61,627 nt of DNA from NCBI GenBank assembly GCA_022711355.1, contig JAKLFE010000024.1, positions 1-61,627 on the forward strand. Direction: 5' to 3'. A model generated the notes under the pieces. It ran no database searches. It was given only the letters and a program-made list of their open reading frames with translations, and was not told the origin of the DNA. The position numbers were made by a program, and so were the translations under genes. Within the stretch, counting starts at the first letter, position 1. Each line of letters opens with the position of its first letter. Below are positions 35,572 through 43,517 of this stretch, piece by piece. Origin of the DNA: Spirochaetota bacterium. Lineage in GTDB: Bacteria > Spirochaetota > Spirochaetia > Treponematales > Rectinemataceae.

Positions 35572-36393
35572 CTAGAATAGATCAAGCTGAGAATCGAATG
35601 GGGGGTAAAACAGGCCAATAATCACAAAAGGATTGGGGGCAGTAAGATGATATTCCTGTGTTGTACCCATAATGAGGTAGAGATCTTTTTGCGTTGCAAA
35701 AGACCAGAGTTTTTCTTTTACCTTTGCAACTGCTTCAGCTTCATTATATCCAGCAAGTTTCATGGCATGCCAAAACAAAGCCCCTATTTCCCAGTCTTCA
35801 ACCATCATTTTTCTATCCTTACCATCTGTTGTTCGGAAAAGATATGAAAACTTATAGGGGACCTTTTTTACAACACGCAACCTACTGTCATTAGGTTCAA
35901 ACAAATCCTGTTCTTGAAGGAGCGCAAGAGTTTCCGGATCCCATTCGCGGTCTGTCTCTTCACCCACTACTCCTTGAACTTCCTTTGGCTTTACAACACC
36001 GATAGAGATTCTTTCTGGGCTTTTTGCTCTCGCAATAAGTGCGTCCATGGAGTCATAAACTTCTTTGAGAACGTATTTTTTCCGTTCTCTCCAGCCAGAC
36101 GGGCCTGGCGGAATCTTCCCATCGACAAGGATGCTATCCGACTCGGTCCTGAGCAAGTGAAAACTTTCTGGACGAAAATCCTTGGTGCGGCGTTCGATGT
36201 CAACTTTGATCCAACCGTATTTGGGGAACTGCGATTCATCTTTCAGTAATCGGTAGGGTACAGGATATATTCTGACCCAATGTTCACCATCAAGAAGCCC
36301 AGCCGTACATACTGTCTCTCGATGTAGTTTTGATGGGTTCGGATATGCTTTTACGACAACTAAGATCCGAGCTCCCCGGATCGTTAGGTCCAT
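35572..36393 (-). CDS. Hypothetical protein paired with a DUF488 gene (possible dual-OB protein)
   Basis: This 273-residue AT-rich gene begins with RGARILVVVKAYPNPSKLHRETVCTAGL and has WVRIYPVPYR, a pattern I associate with uncharacterised 'dual OB-fold' proteins found near defence genes; the match is from memory. It starts 13 bp after the DUF488 gene, so the two are an operon. The Trp-rich C-terminal half contains ALFWHAMKLAGYNEAEAV. Function unknown. Confidence 0.55.
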   Translation of the reverse strand: MDLTIRGARILVVVKAYPNPSKLHRETVCTAGLLDGEHWVRIYPVPYRLLKDESQFPKYGWIKVDIERRTKDFRPESFHLLRTESDSILVDGKIPPGPSGWRERKKYVLKEVYDSMDALIARAKSPERISIGVVKPKEVQGVVGEETDREWDPETLALLQEQDLFEPNDSRLRVVKKVPYKFSYLFRTTDGKDRKMMVEDWEIGALFWHAMKLAGYNEAEAVAKVKEKLWSFATQKDLYLIMGTTQEYHLTAPNPFVIIGLFYPPFDSQLDLF

Positions 36394-36406
36394 CGCTCCT
36401 CCATGT

Positions 36407-36886
36407 TTAAATATGGGTCACTGGGATTTTTTCAGTTCCATGGATATAGTCAGCGATACAATGCCTATGACAGTGCTTTGGATCTCGTTCAAAACATGTT
36501 AAAGCAATCATCGAGAATCGAAATTGGATATCTTGAAGCAACTCTAGGCTCTCTTGAGCCAATGGAAGAGGCAGAATTTCTTTCGTATATACAGAAAAAA
36601 GTCTTTTATAATCTGCGTCCGTTTTCAATTCTTGGCGTAAGGAAGAATCGATCCCAAGATTGGGTAGATGGAAATATGCAATCCCAGAATTAAGAAGAGC
36701 ATCAGCCAGAGCTGATTTTGAAAACCCCTTCTTTCTGGATATGGGATTCTTTCGAACATCGACAACAGCTCGGATCCCATGGGTAAGTAGTAGGGAACAA
36801 TATTCTTCGATAGATCGACCTTCATAGCCAACCGTGATGAGACGCGTCGTTGTTTTCGACCGTTGTATAATCAGTGGAGCGCCCAT
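36407..36886 (-). CDS. DUF488-family protein
   Basis: This 159-residue protein shows the DUF488 signature: TVGYEGRSIEEYCSLL, VVDVRKNPISRKKGFSK, and near the end LTCFERDPKHCHRHCIADYI, in which CFE and HCHR residues are conserved. The family is widespread, often beside defence or DNA-modification genes, with no agreed activity. AT-rich composition marks it as recently acquired cargo. Confidence 0.85.
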   Translation of the reverse strand: MGAPLIIQRSKTTTRLITVGYEGRSIEEYCSLLLTHGIRAVVDVRKNPISRKKGFSKSALADALLNSGIAYFHLPNLGIDSSLRQELKTDADYKRLFSVYTKEILPLPLAQESLELLQDIQFRFSMIALTCFERDPKHCHRHCIADYIHGTEKIPVTHI

Positions 36887-37103
36887 ATCTGTATTTTACG
36901 CTTATCGGCTCATGCCCTGCAATCCTTCACTGGGGAAATCGGGTCGCCACGGCCTCCGATCGAGCCCGGGCGTAAAAAGTCAGGGGGTAGCACCCTCGGA
37001 TAGTTTTCAAACGGCCTTAAAACGGCTTACAGCGAAGATCGGGGTAAGATTTCGAAGGTACATTGACGAAAAAGGCCGCCCAGAACCAGGGCGGCCTCGT
37101 TTT
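36887..37103. promoter_or_regulatory. Intergenic centre of the prophage with 18-bp repeat
   Basis: AAACGGCCTTAAAACGGC at 37009-37026 is identical to 55065-55082 at the right end. The prophage midpoint is 36961. Promoter for the DUF488 operon is expected here. Mu has its strong gyrase site at its centre; whether this is equivalent is unknown. Confidence 0.5.
37067..37101. terminator. Bidirectional intrinsic terminator
   Basis: An 8-bp stem (GGCCGCCC with GGGCGGCC) has A5 before and T5 after, so it works on both strands. On the minus strand it ends the lysis-packaging-MuF operon right after the 37104 gene; on the plus strand nothing clear reads into it. Confidence 0.85.
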
Positions 37104-37343
37104 TCAGATTAGGATTGCTCCAGATTTGATCATTTTCCGTTGCTCTGGCGACCACTCCTCGACATAGGGATCGTATGCCTTCCCCTCTGCGAGGGCGCGT
37201 TCGAGCCGAGCGATCAGCGCGTTCTCGTCGAGCGTCGTCTCGTTTAGCGAGAACCCATCCGCGGGATCCCCCGCAAACCGAGCGCGATAGCGGGAAATGA
37301 GATCCCCGAGTCGCGGCGACACGACGGCAATGGACATACCCAT
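37104..37343 (-). CDS. Small protein after MuF, candidate immunity or accessory
   Basis: This 79-residue acidic protein starts 3 bp after the stop of the MuF-metalloprotease gene and precedes a strong terminator, so the two are tightly coupled. A GGAGGCAG site precedes it by about 12 bases. It has no recognised family. Small acidic proteins right after a polymorphic toxin are often immunity proteins; this is inference from place and size only. Confidence 0.6.
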   Translation of the reverse strand: MGMSIAVVSPRLGDLISRYRARFAGDPADGFSLNETTLDENALIARLERALAEGKAYDPYVEEWSPEQRKMIKSGAILI

Positions 37344-37346
37344 ATT

Positions 37347-39014
37347 CTACTGCCTCCTCAGCCAGGAATCAATGCAATCGCAAAGCGATGGGACGTACTC
37401 ATGGACGCTATTCCAAAGGGCGCTATCTCCGCTCGCCAGAAGGGCGAATAAGTCCGCGAACACTTCGATACCTCGCCTCTCGGGGAATGCCCAGTATCGA
37501 GCTGAATGCGACCAATAGCCTTCTATCTTTCCTGCAGTAAGGCCAGAGAAGAGATCGCTAATCGGCGGTATGTCATTCCAGCCCTTCACTTCAAGGTCCC
37601 GGACGGCAGCCTTGCCTTTCGCCGTTATCCGATGTGACGTGGAAGAAACGAGGGTGTCGAGGTCGGACTGGAAAGCCGCCTTGAACTCGTCTGTCGAAGT
37701 GAACCAATCCCCGACACGATGATCAATGCCATGACCAAACTCATGTGAGAACGTATACCCGTTAGGGCGATCACCGATGGTGATGCTCCGCTCCGCTGAG
37801 TTGTAGAACGATCCCCCCGGCGTCCTATTGTAGGAAAAATCTTGAGCATGGGCCTCTACTAGTGATTGTATTTTGGTTGGGGCTTCCTTGAAGGATTCCT
37901 GCGCAAGAAGCCGCAATTCCGAATCCTGGATCTCTCCGAACAGTTCCTTTGCGACGATCGGCTCGACGGTTTCTACCACGGCCGCTTCGCCACTCCTATC
38001 TATAGCCAGGTCCTCGATCCCAAGACGTTTCGCAAAGCTGGATATAGATTCCGAGAGCCCATACTGCTTCGCTCTCGCAAGCATTGAGGGAGTCATCGTA
38101 TAGAAGCTCCCCGTTTCGATCGGATTGGCACCAAAGCTCTTGCCCGCAGGATCGCGGGTAATCATCGAATCGGGAGTCGGCGCCCAGTTGGGGTTAGTTT
38201 CCTTGATCGAATCAACTTCCTCCTGGAACACTGCGCGAAGAGTTGAACGACAACCGAAATGAAGCGGTGGACAATTATTCTTCCAGAACCAATGCGAGGC
38301 GGGGAGGATTACTCCTGAGCGCTGTGCGCAGACCTCCGTCTGACGGCCGTCCTCGATCCCCACGAACTCGATGTACTCTGGCTGGGCGCGGCTGAACTCT
38401 GCGACCCGCCCCGCGTTATATGAAGTTTGTACGTTCGTCCTATAGACGGTCTCCCAATACCAGGGCGATGTACCAATGCCTGCAGTACTCTCTGCCGAAG
38501 CGCTAGTCCAGAACTCCGATAGCCCGACGCCCTCCTCGACAGCCTTCGTCGCCATCGTGCGGACGCGGTTGATTGCGTCCGGCGTGGAGAGGGCCGCAAC
38601 GGTGAAAGCGCGATAGCGAAGCTCCGGTTCTAGAATGCTCCATTCCTTCTTCGTCAAGGGGACGCGGGCCCGCATGAACTCGACGGCCTCGTCGAAGGGG
38701 ATGGCTGGGGCTTCCTCGTCGTCGGCGAGCTCGAGCTTCGTGGAGACGTGGTCGCGCCCGAGGAGGTAGGACACCGTAAGGAGCTTCTCGGTGAGGTGTA
38801 CGAGCTCTTCGTCGACCGAGCTGCTCGCGGGGCTCTCGAGCGTCGCTGCGGAGGGGCCGCCCGCGCAGTCAACCTCTTCCATCCAGGCGCGCAGGCCCGC
38901 GGAGATCCGCGCGAGGATTCCCTCGCGCGCTGTCTCAGCGACTCGATCGAGCTCCCGAGCTAGCTCGAGCTCTTGCTCAAGGGCCGCGGCGTGAGGATCG
39001 CGAGCGGCGCTCGC
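37347..39014 (-). CDS. MuF minor head protein fused to a zinc-metalloprotease domain
   Basis: The first ATG is at 38882 (511 residues), but coding character continues 44 codons upstream without start or ribosome site, to a slip site in the portal gene. The Mu F-like core lies at about residues 140-215 from the ATG (VYRTNVQTSYNAGR and the CPPLHFGCRS ending). From about 290 on, an added domain carries HEFGH at 380-384 (37731-37745) and, about 90 residues later, GIEVFADLF, which together fit a glu-zincin. MuF proteins are known to carry toxin domains that travel with the virion. HExxH makes proteolysis likely, but the target is unknown. Confidence 0.85.
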   Translation of the reverse strand, partial: ASAARDPHAAALEQELELARELDRVAETAREGILARISAGLRAWMEEVDCAGGPSAATLESPASSSVDEELVHLTEKLLTVSYLLGRDHVSTKLELADDEEAPAIPFDEAVEFMRARVPLTKKEWSILEPELRYRAFTVAALSTPDAINRVRTMATKAVEEGVGLSEFWTSASAESTAGIGTSPWYWETVYRTNVQTSYNAGRVAEFSRAQPEYIEFVGIEDGRQTEVCAQRSGVILPASHWFWKNNCPPLHFGCRSTLRAVFQEEVDSIKETNPNWAPTPDSMITRDPAGKSFGANPIETGSFYTMTPSMLARAKQYGLSESISSFAKRLGIEDLAIDRSGEAAVVETVEPIVAKELFGEIQDSELRLLAQESFKEAPTKIQSLVEAHAQDFSYNRTPGGSFYNSAERSITIGDRPNGYTFSHEFGHGIDHRVGDWFTSTDEFKAAFQSDLDTLVSSTSHRITAKGKAAVRDLEVKGWNDIPPISDLFSGLTAGKIEGYWSHSARYWAFPERRGIEVFADLFALLASGDSALWNSVHEYVPSLCDCIDSWLRRQ

Positions 39015-40258
39015 TTTTTTTTTACGTCGTCGGAGAAGAGGGCGGCGGTGACCGGCTGGGCCTTCACGAAGGCATCGCCATCATCCGTGGGCTTCGGGAG
39101 GGCATAACGGCTATAGAGGGCCGAGCGGGATACCGGGACCCCGCGGTCGATCGCCTCGACGACGGCCTTCCAGTCGGCGTAGTCGGCGAGATCGAAGACT
39201 ACGCGGGGGGCTGGGGCTCCGGGGCCGACGTTGAGCTCGACGATCCAGTCCACGACGCGCTGGAGGACCGGCGCGATGTCGCGAGCGATGCCCTTCATGG
39301 TTGTTAGGAAGGTGTCCTCGTGGACGTCGGCCTGGGCCCTCGTGCCATACTGCGATTCCTGGACGGCGAGGCTTTGGTAGACGAGGCCATAGGCGATCTG
39401 TTTGTCGCACCAGTCCATGAGGGCGGTGAACTCGGAGAGCTTCCCGTCGCTCTCGAGGACCTTGGCTTCCTTGATGTTCGCGAGGGCGGCCCCGGAGCCG
39501 GAACCGAGCTGCCCGAGCATCTCCGCCAGGGAGGCGGCGCGCTCGCGCGCCTTGTCCTCTCCCTCGGTACACTCGAAGAGGGCGAGGATCGAGGGCACGG
39601 CGAACTTCTCGGTGGCCATGAGCCAGAACTCGGCTCCGGCCTTCTTGAACCTCCAGGGCCAGTAGCAGGACTTGAGCGCGCTTGTTCCGTAGGGGTTCTC
39701 CGCGTCCTTGTCGTGGCGCCAGACGAGCCACTTGTAAGCCTGGCTATAGAGGTCGAGGAGCTCGCCGTGGCGAAGGTACTTGAGGCGCCCCTCGCGATCG
39801 AAGCGGAAGCGCTCCGGCTTGCGGAGCACCGAGTCGACGGGCCGCCACAGGCCCGCGTTCTCCCAGACGAGCTCGACCACGGCGAAGCCATAGTCGACTC
39901 CCGAGAGGAGGCGCTTGGCGACCGAGTAGAGCGGCAGATCCTCGATGGCTGCCCCCACGAGCTTCACGGTCGAGTCCGGGGCCGCGCCTTGCTCGAGCTG
40001 GATGGGGTAGTTGAGGACCGCGGTCTTCGCGACCGCGAGCAGGCTCTTCACGCGGGGGTCGGTCTTCATCTCGCGATAGATGCCGATGGCCTCGCCGGTG
40101 TCGCGCAGGACCTCGTCGGGGTTGGGCATGTAGCCCATGAACGAGGAGATGTCGTCGAGCTTGATGACCCGCGCCGTCATGACGGCGGGATCGGGCTTCG
40201 GAGTGGCATCGGCGAAAGCCGCCGAGCGAGGAACGCGGGTTCGATGGTGCTTGCTCAT
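38960..40258 (-). CDS. Portal protein (Mu gp29-like, DUF935)
   Basis: This 432-residue protein starts at 40258 with an ATGA overlap on the terminase gene, and matches the Mu portal family: GYMPNPDEVLRDTG at the N-terminus, YGFAVVELVWE and KWLVWRHDKDAENPYGTSALK in the middle. It forms the dodecamer through which DNA enters the head. The frame ends in a low-quality tail (KKKRAPLAILTPRPLSKSSS) just after an A9 tract, while the -1 frame continues into MuF. Confidence 0.92.
   Translation of the reverse strand: MSKHHRTRVPRSAAFADATPKPDPAVMTARVIKLDDISSFMGYMPNPDEVLRDTGEAIGIYREMKTDPRVKSLLAVAKTAVLNYPIQLEQGAAPDSTVKLVGAAIEDLPLYSVAKRLLSGVDYGFAVVELVWENAGLWRPVDSVLRKPERFRFDREGRLKYLRHGELLDLYSQAYKWLVWRHDKDAENPYGTSALKSCYWPWRFKKAGAEFWLMATEKFAVPSILALFECTEGEDKARERAASLAEMLGQLGSGSGAALANIKEAKVLESDGKLSEFTALMDWCDKQIAYGLVYQSLAVQESQYGTRAQADVHEDTFLTTMKGIARDIAPVLQRVVDWIVELNVGPGAPAPRVVFDLADYADWKAVVEAIDRGVPVSRSALYSRYALPKPTDDGDAFVKAQPVTAALFSDDVKKKRAPLAILTPRPLSKSSS
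39000..39023. other. A9 slip site with hairpin (portal/MuF) and rightward terminator on the opposite strand
   Basis: On the coding (minus) strand GT is followed by A9 and G, containing the dnaX-type heptamer A AAA AAG at 39014-39020. The next 15 bases form a 6-bp stem. Read on the plus strand, the same bases are GCGAGC-GGC-GCTCGC followed by T9, a complete intrinsic terminator for rightward transcripts. Confidence 0.75.
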
Positions 40259-41811
40259 CGCTTGAATCCTCTCAAGATGGACCGTACGCTGCGGCGCGAT
40301 CCGAATTGATCGAATGGGACTACGGATGGAGTTCCCTGGCCCTTGCCGGACTGGGCCTCCTCGAAGGCGTACCAGAGCGCATCGGCCTCGTCGTCGTAGG
40401 CCGACTTCGGGCCGTCGGGAGTGAACATGGAGAGCTGCTCGACGAGCTCCTTCTGGTCGGAGCGGAAGCGGATGAAGCCGGCCTCGATCAATGGCGCCAT
40501 CTTCTTCACCCGCTGCACCTTCGACAGGCCGCCGGTTTTGCGGCCGTTGATCGGGAGCCATACCTTTCGTGCCGCGGCCTTCTCCATGAGGTTGTTTTTA
40601 TAGATCCCCTGGAAGGCGACCGCCTCGAAACCGATCGCGGCGTGCTTCCAGACGAGGAAGGTTTCGATGATGCGCTCGAGGAAGGAGTCCTCCGCGAGGC
40701 GCTCGCCCCAGGTGTCCCCGATGTAGAGCACGCCATCGTCGCCATCGATGAGGGTATCGAAGGCGCACTTGTCGTGGACGCCGGTCGCCGGGTCGATGCC
40801 GCCAAAGCGGCGCTTGCCCGTGAAGCTCACGTCCTTGAGCTCATAATAGTGGAACTTTTTGATAATCGCGTCCTCGCTCGAGAGGGGCTCGTTCATCATC
40901 TCCGTCGACCAGGCCGCCGAGCCGAGCTCGTCCTCCTTCTTGCGGAGCTTCTCCTCGGTCCAGTACGAGGGCCACAGGGACTCGCCCGATGGCGTCCGGG
41001 CCGCGAAGCGGAAGCCGACCCAGCCCTTGAGCTGGCCATCGGTGAGCTCTTTCAAAATCCTACAGACGAGGTCGTCCTCGTGGAAGATCGTGTTGATGAG
41101 AACCGGGAAGAGATCCTTCCCGAGGGGCAGGACGACGCGCTTGAACCAGCGGTAGCGCTTGTCGCGGCCCTTCTTCGAGGCGGCGATCTCGTCGGTCATG
41201 ATGTCGTCGCAGATCGCGATGTCCGGCCGGTCAGGGCCGTTCTTGATACCGCGGGTCGAGGTTCCGGCGCCGCGGGCCGCGATGGCCAGGCCGTTGGCCA
41301 GGACGATCTTGTTCGCCTTCCAGATCTTGCCCTTCTGGTCGCCGAAGTCCTCGGCGATGAGCTCGTTCTGCTCGATCTCGTCCTTGATGCTCTGGAGGGC
41401 TTCGTTCGCCGCCTCCTGGGAGGCGCCGAAGATGATCGGGAAGCGCCGCTTCCGGTACAGGACGAGCCAGAGGGGGAAGGCAAGCGAGAAGCGCGTGGAC
41501 TTGGAGAAGCCGCGGGGCTCGACGTCGATGATGCCGGCGACCTGCTCAGTCGGCTTCATGTAGCCGTGGTACTTCTCCTTGATGAGGGGCTCGAGAAGGG
41601 CGATGCTCCCGGCCCCGAGGCGGCCCGAGGACACGACATCCATGAGGACCCGGTGGTATCGGGCCGGCTCGGCGCCGAAGTAGTGCGGGAGGTATATCTG
41701 ACAGAAGCGGAAGAAGTCATTCTCGCAGGAGTCACGGCGCGAGCGGCTCTCGGCCGCGCGGGCGGTCTGGGCGCGGTCGCCGACGAGCTCGTCGAGGAGG
41801 GGTGTCTTCAC
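40255..41811 (-). CDS. Terminase large subunit (Mu gp28-like)
   Basis: This 518-residue protein is the ATP-driven DNA packaging motor. RGFSKSTRFS is the Walker A-like motif (about residue 105), AICDD the Walker B (about 200), and GGIDPATGVHDKCAFD begins the RNase H-like nuclease domain (about 325). Mu relatives cut host-flanked DNA by a headful mechanism, so packaged DNA should carry variable host ends. It overlaps both neighbours by 4 bp. Confidence 0.95.
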   Translation of the reverse strand: MKTPLLDELVGDRAQTARAAESRSRRDSCENDFFRFCQIYLPHYFGAEPARYHRVLMDVVSSGRLGAGSIALLEPLIKEKYHGYMKPTEQVAGIIDVEPRGFSKSTRFSLAFPLWLVLYRKRRFPIIFGASQEAANEALQSIKDEIEQNELIAEDFGDQKGKIWKANKIVLANGLAIAARGAGTSTRGIKNGPDRPDIAICDDIMTDEIAASKKGRDKRYRWFKRVVLPLGKDLFPVLINTIFHEDDLVCRILKELTDGQLKGWVGFRFAARTPSGESLWPSYWTEEKLRKKEDELGSAAWSTEMMNEPLSSEDAIIKKFHYYELKDVSFTGKRRFGGIDPATGVHDKCAFDTLIDGDDGVLYIGDTWGERLAEDSFLERIIETFLVWKHAAIGFEAVAFQGIYKNNLMEKAAARKVWLPINGRKTGGLSKVQRVKKMAPLIEAGFIRFRSDQKELVEQLSMFTPDGPKSAYDDEADALWYAFEEAQSGKGQGTPSVVPFDQFGSRRSVRSILRGFKR

Positions 41812-42332
41812 TTCTCCTCCGGCCGCAGGCTCATGACGACGGTAGAGAGCCGCTCGACCAGCTCGGGATCCGCGGCGAGCTCGACCTTGAGCCGCTCGAT
41901 GACGGCGCGCTGGGCGGCCTCGAAGCCGGCCTGGTACTTCATCCGCACCGAGGCGAGCCTGGCCTGGGCGTTGGCCAGGCGCCCCGCCGCGAGGACCGCG
42001 GCCGAGGGATCCTCGAACTCGAGGGCGTCGATGTTCTGGGACTCGCGCAGAAGGAGCCCCCCGAGGCGCGTGACGACCGCCTCCGCGACGTCCGTGTTCG
42101 GGTTGGCCCGGACCGTGTCGATCATGACGCGGGCCTCGGCGATCGTGTTCTGGAGGTCGGCCGCGATCTCCTTCGAGGTCTTCAGGGAGCGGCGGATCGC
42201 CTCGCGGCTGATCTCGTAGCCCTCGGAGCGGAGGACGGCCTCGATCTCGCGGAGGTTCTTCTTGTCCTTCGTGTAGAGCTCGAGGATCCGGTCGACCAGG
42301 TCCATGAGCTCGGCCTTCGCGCGGCGGCCCAT
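41808..42332 (-). CDS. Mu gp27-like protein (DUF3486), probable small terminase
   Basis: This 174-residue helical protein starts MGRRAKAELMDLVDRILELY and has a helix-turn-helix-like EIEAVLRSEGYEISREAIRRSL, the typical start of DUF3486. In Mu this gene precedes the large terminase and is presumed to select the phage end for packaging. Confidence 0.88.
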   Translation of the reverse strand: MGRRAKAELMDLVDRILELYTKDKKNLREIEAVLRSEGYEISREAIRRSLKTSKEIAADLQNTIAEARVMIDTVRANPNTDVAEAVVTRLGGLLLRESQNIDALEFEDPSAAVLAAGRLANAQARLASVRMKYQAGFEAAQRAVIERLKVELAADPELVERLSTVVMSLRPEEK

Positions 42333-42339
42333 GGCGACC

Positions 42340-42633
42340 TCACTTCCCCTCGGGAATGATCGTCACCGCGGGATCGGTGGTCGTACCGTCCATGAGGTCG
42401 ATTCCGGGCGGGGCGATCTTGTAGATGCGGATGCGCTCGACGCTCTTGTAGGGGTGCGGCACCTCCTTGCGCTCGGCGTAGCCCTTGTCGGCGAGGTACG
42501 CGAGGGACTCGATGATGTCGTCGTAGGTGTGGTACTCGTAGAAGACGCCGACGATGGTGCGCTCGTCGGCGCCCTCGGGGTAGAGGTCCCGGAGGAACTC
42601 GAGGAGCTTGCCGCGCAGGATGAGGGGCTTCAT
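42340..42633 (-). CDS. Mu gp26-like small protein
   Basis: This 97-residue protein (start 42633, ATGA overlap with the gene before it) looks like a winged-helix: ERTIVGVFYEYHTYDDIIESLAYLADKGYAERKEV. Mu relatives carry such a gene between lysis and packaging modules. Role unknown. Confidence 0.65.
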   Translation of the reverse strand: MKPLILRGKLLEFLRDLYPEGADERTIVGVFYEYHTYDDIIESLAYLADKGYAERKEVPHPYKSVERIRIYKIAPPGIDLMDGTTTDPAVTIIPEGK

Positions 42634-42986
42634 GAGGACTTCTCCTTGAACAGGTTGATGATGATGTTGGTCAGGTTGTTGATCTCGGCACGCCAGCCTG
42701 AGAACTCCTTGTAGTGCTCCTCGCGCGGCAGGTAGTCGCGCTCGACGCAGGCCATGCGCGTGGAGAGCTCGTCGATCCGCTTGTCGCCGGCGGCGAACCG
42801 CTTTTCGAAGCGCTCCTCCATCTCGTTCATCTGCGCGGCCATCGCGGCCTTCAGGGCTTCCGCCCGGGCCTCGTCCTTCTTGCCGTTCTCCTCGAGCTTG
42901 CGGATCACCCACCCGAGGAGGAAGGCCACGACGAGGAGGAAGGGCGCCGAGCCGTAGGACGAAAGCTTCTCCAGGAAGATTTCCAT
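42630..42986 (-). CDS. Membrane-anchored coiled-coil protein (DUF2730-like)
   Basis: This 118-residue protein has one N-terminal membrane helix (about 12-31, SAPFLLVVAFLLGWVI) and a long Glu/Lys/Arg coiled coil. Mu relatives have a similar gene at this place. A lysis or superinfection role is possible. Confidence 0.7.
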   Translation of the reverse strand: MEIFLEKLSSYGSAPFLLVVAFLLGWVIRKLEENGKKDEARAEALKAAMAAQMNEMEERFEKRFAAGDKRIDELSTRMACVERDYLPREEHYKEFSGWRAEINNLTNIIINLFKEKSS

Positions 42987-43513
42987 CAGCGAGCCGCCTT
43001 TCTAATGACCGTTTCGGTGATCGCCCAGATCGAGGTCACGACGGCGACGCCTCCGCAGACCTTGAGACCGAGCTCATTCCGGCGCAGCTTCATCGCCGCC
43101 TCCTTGAGCTCTCGCTCCATCTCGTCGATCGAGCTCTTCCAGGATGTCTCGGAGCTCTCGACCGAGGCGGAGGTTCTCTTCAGCTCCGCTCGCGCCTCGC
43201 CGAGCTCGTTCGCCGATCTCTCCGCTTCGGCTGACCGCGCTTCCAATTCGGCCTGCAGCCGAGCCAGCTCGCTCTGCTGACTGAGCAAGTCCTCGCGCAG
43301 CGTCTCGTTCTCGCTCCTCAACGCCGCCCAGTCCTCGGTCTGCGCTATCAAGCCCAACTCGAGCTGCTTCGAGAGCTCGAAGGCCCTCTTCGCCAGCTCG
43401 TCGGTAGTCATCCGGGACAGCTCCTCCTCGGCTGCCACGGGCATAGCCTCCGAGGTAAGAAGCGCCGCAAGCAAGCAGGCCAATGCCCGCGACGAACAGG
43501 ATCGACCGCGCAT
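42986..43513 (-). CDS. Spanin-like protein: signal peptide, coiled coil and C-terminal anchor
   Basis: This 175-residue protein begins with a Sec signal (ALACLLAALLTSEAMPVAA), continues as a coiled coil from about 45 to 145 and ends with a membrane helix (VCGGVAVVTSIWAITETVI). Its codon use (GAG, CTG, CTC) is the best of the overlapping frames. Its ATG lies one base after another ATG used by an overlapping frame, and one GGAGGG site would serve both. Confidence 0.65.
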   Translation of the reverse strand: MRGRSCSSRALACLLAALLTSEAMPVAAEEELSRMTTDELAKRAFELSKQLELGLIAQTEDWAALRSENETLREDLLSQQSELARLQAELEARSAEAERSANELGEARAELKRTSASVESSETSWKSSIDEMERELKEAAMKLRRNELGLKVCGGVAVVTSIWAITETVIRKAAR

Positions 43514-43517
43514 TCAT
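43074..43517 (-). CDS. Overlapping frame, possible second spanin (lipoprotein-like)
   Basis: This 147-residue frame starts at the ATGA overlap with the holin-like gene. Its N-terminus ILFVAGIGLLACGASYLGG could be a membrane anchor or, with LLAC, a lipobox. The body is a charged helix and the end (EENLRLGRELRDILEELDRR) looks like phage Rz-type proteins. It lies almost entirely within the 42986-43513 gene in another frame. It may be a true nested gene or a shadow. Confidence 0.4.
   Translation of the reverse strand: MNARSILFVAGIGLLACGASYLGGYARGSRGGAVPDDYRRAGEEGLRALEAARVGLDSADRGLGGVEERERDAARGLAQSAERAGSAAGRIGSAVSRSGEIGERARRGASGAEENLRLGRELRDILEELDRRDGARAQGGGDEAAPE

Noticed and set aside
36403..36693. 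Rightward 96-codon frame opposite DUF488
   Set aside because: It is antisense to the DUF488 gene, whose conserved motifs are clear.
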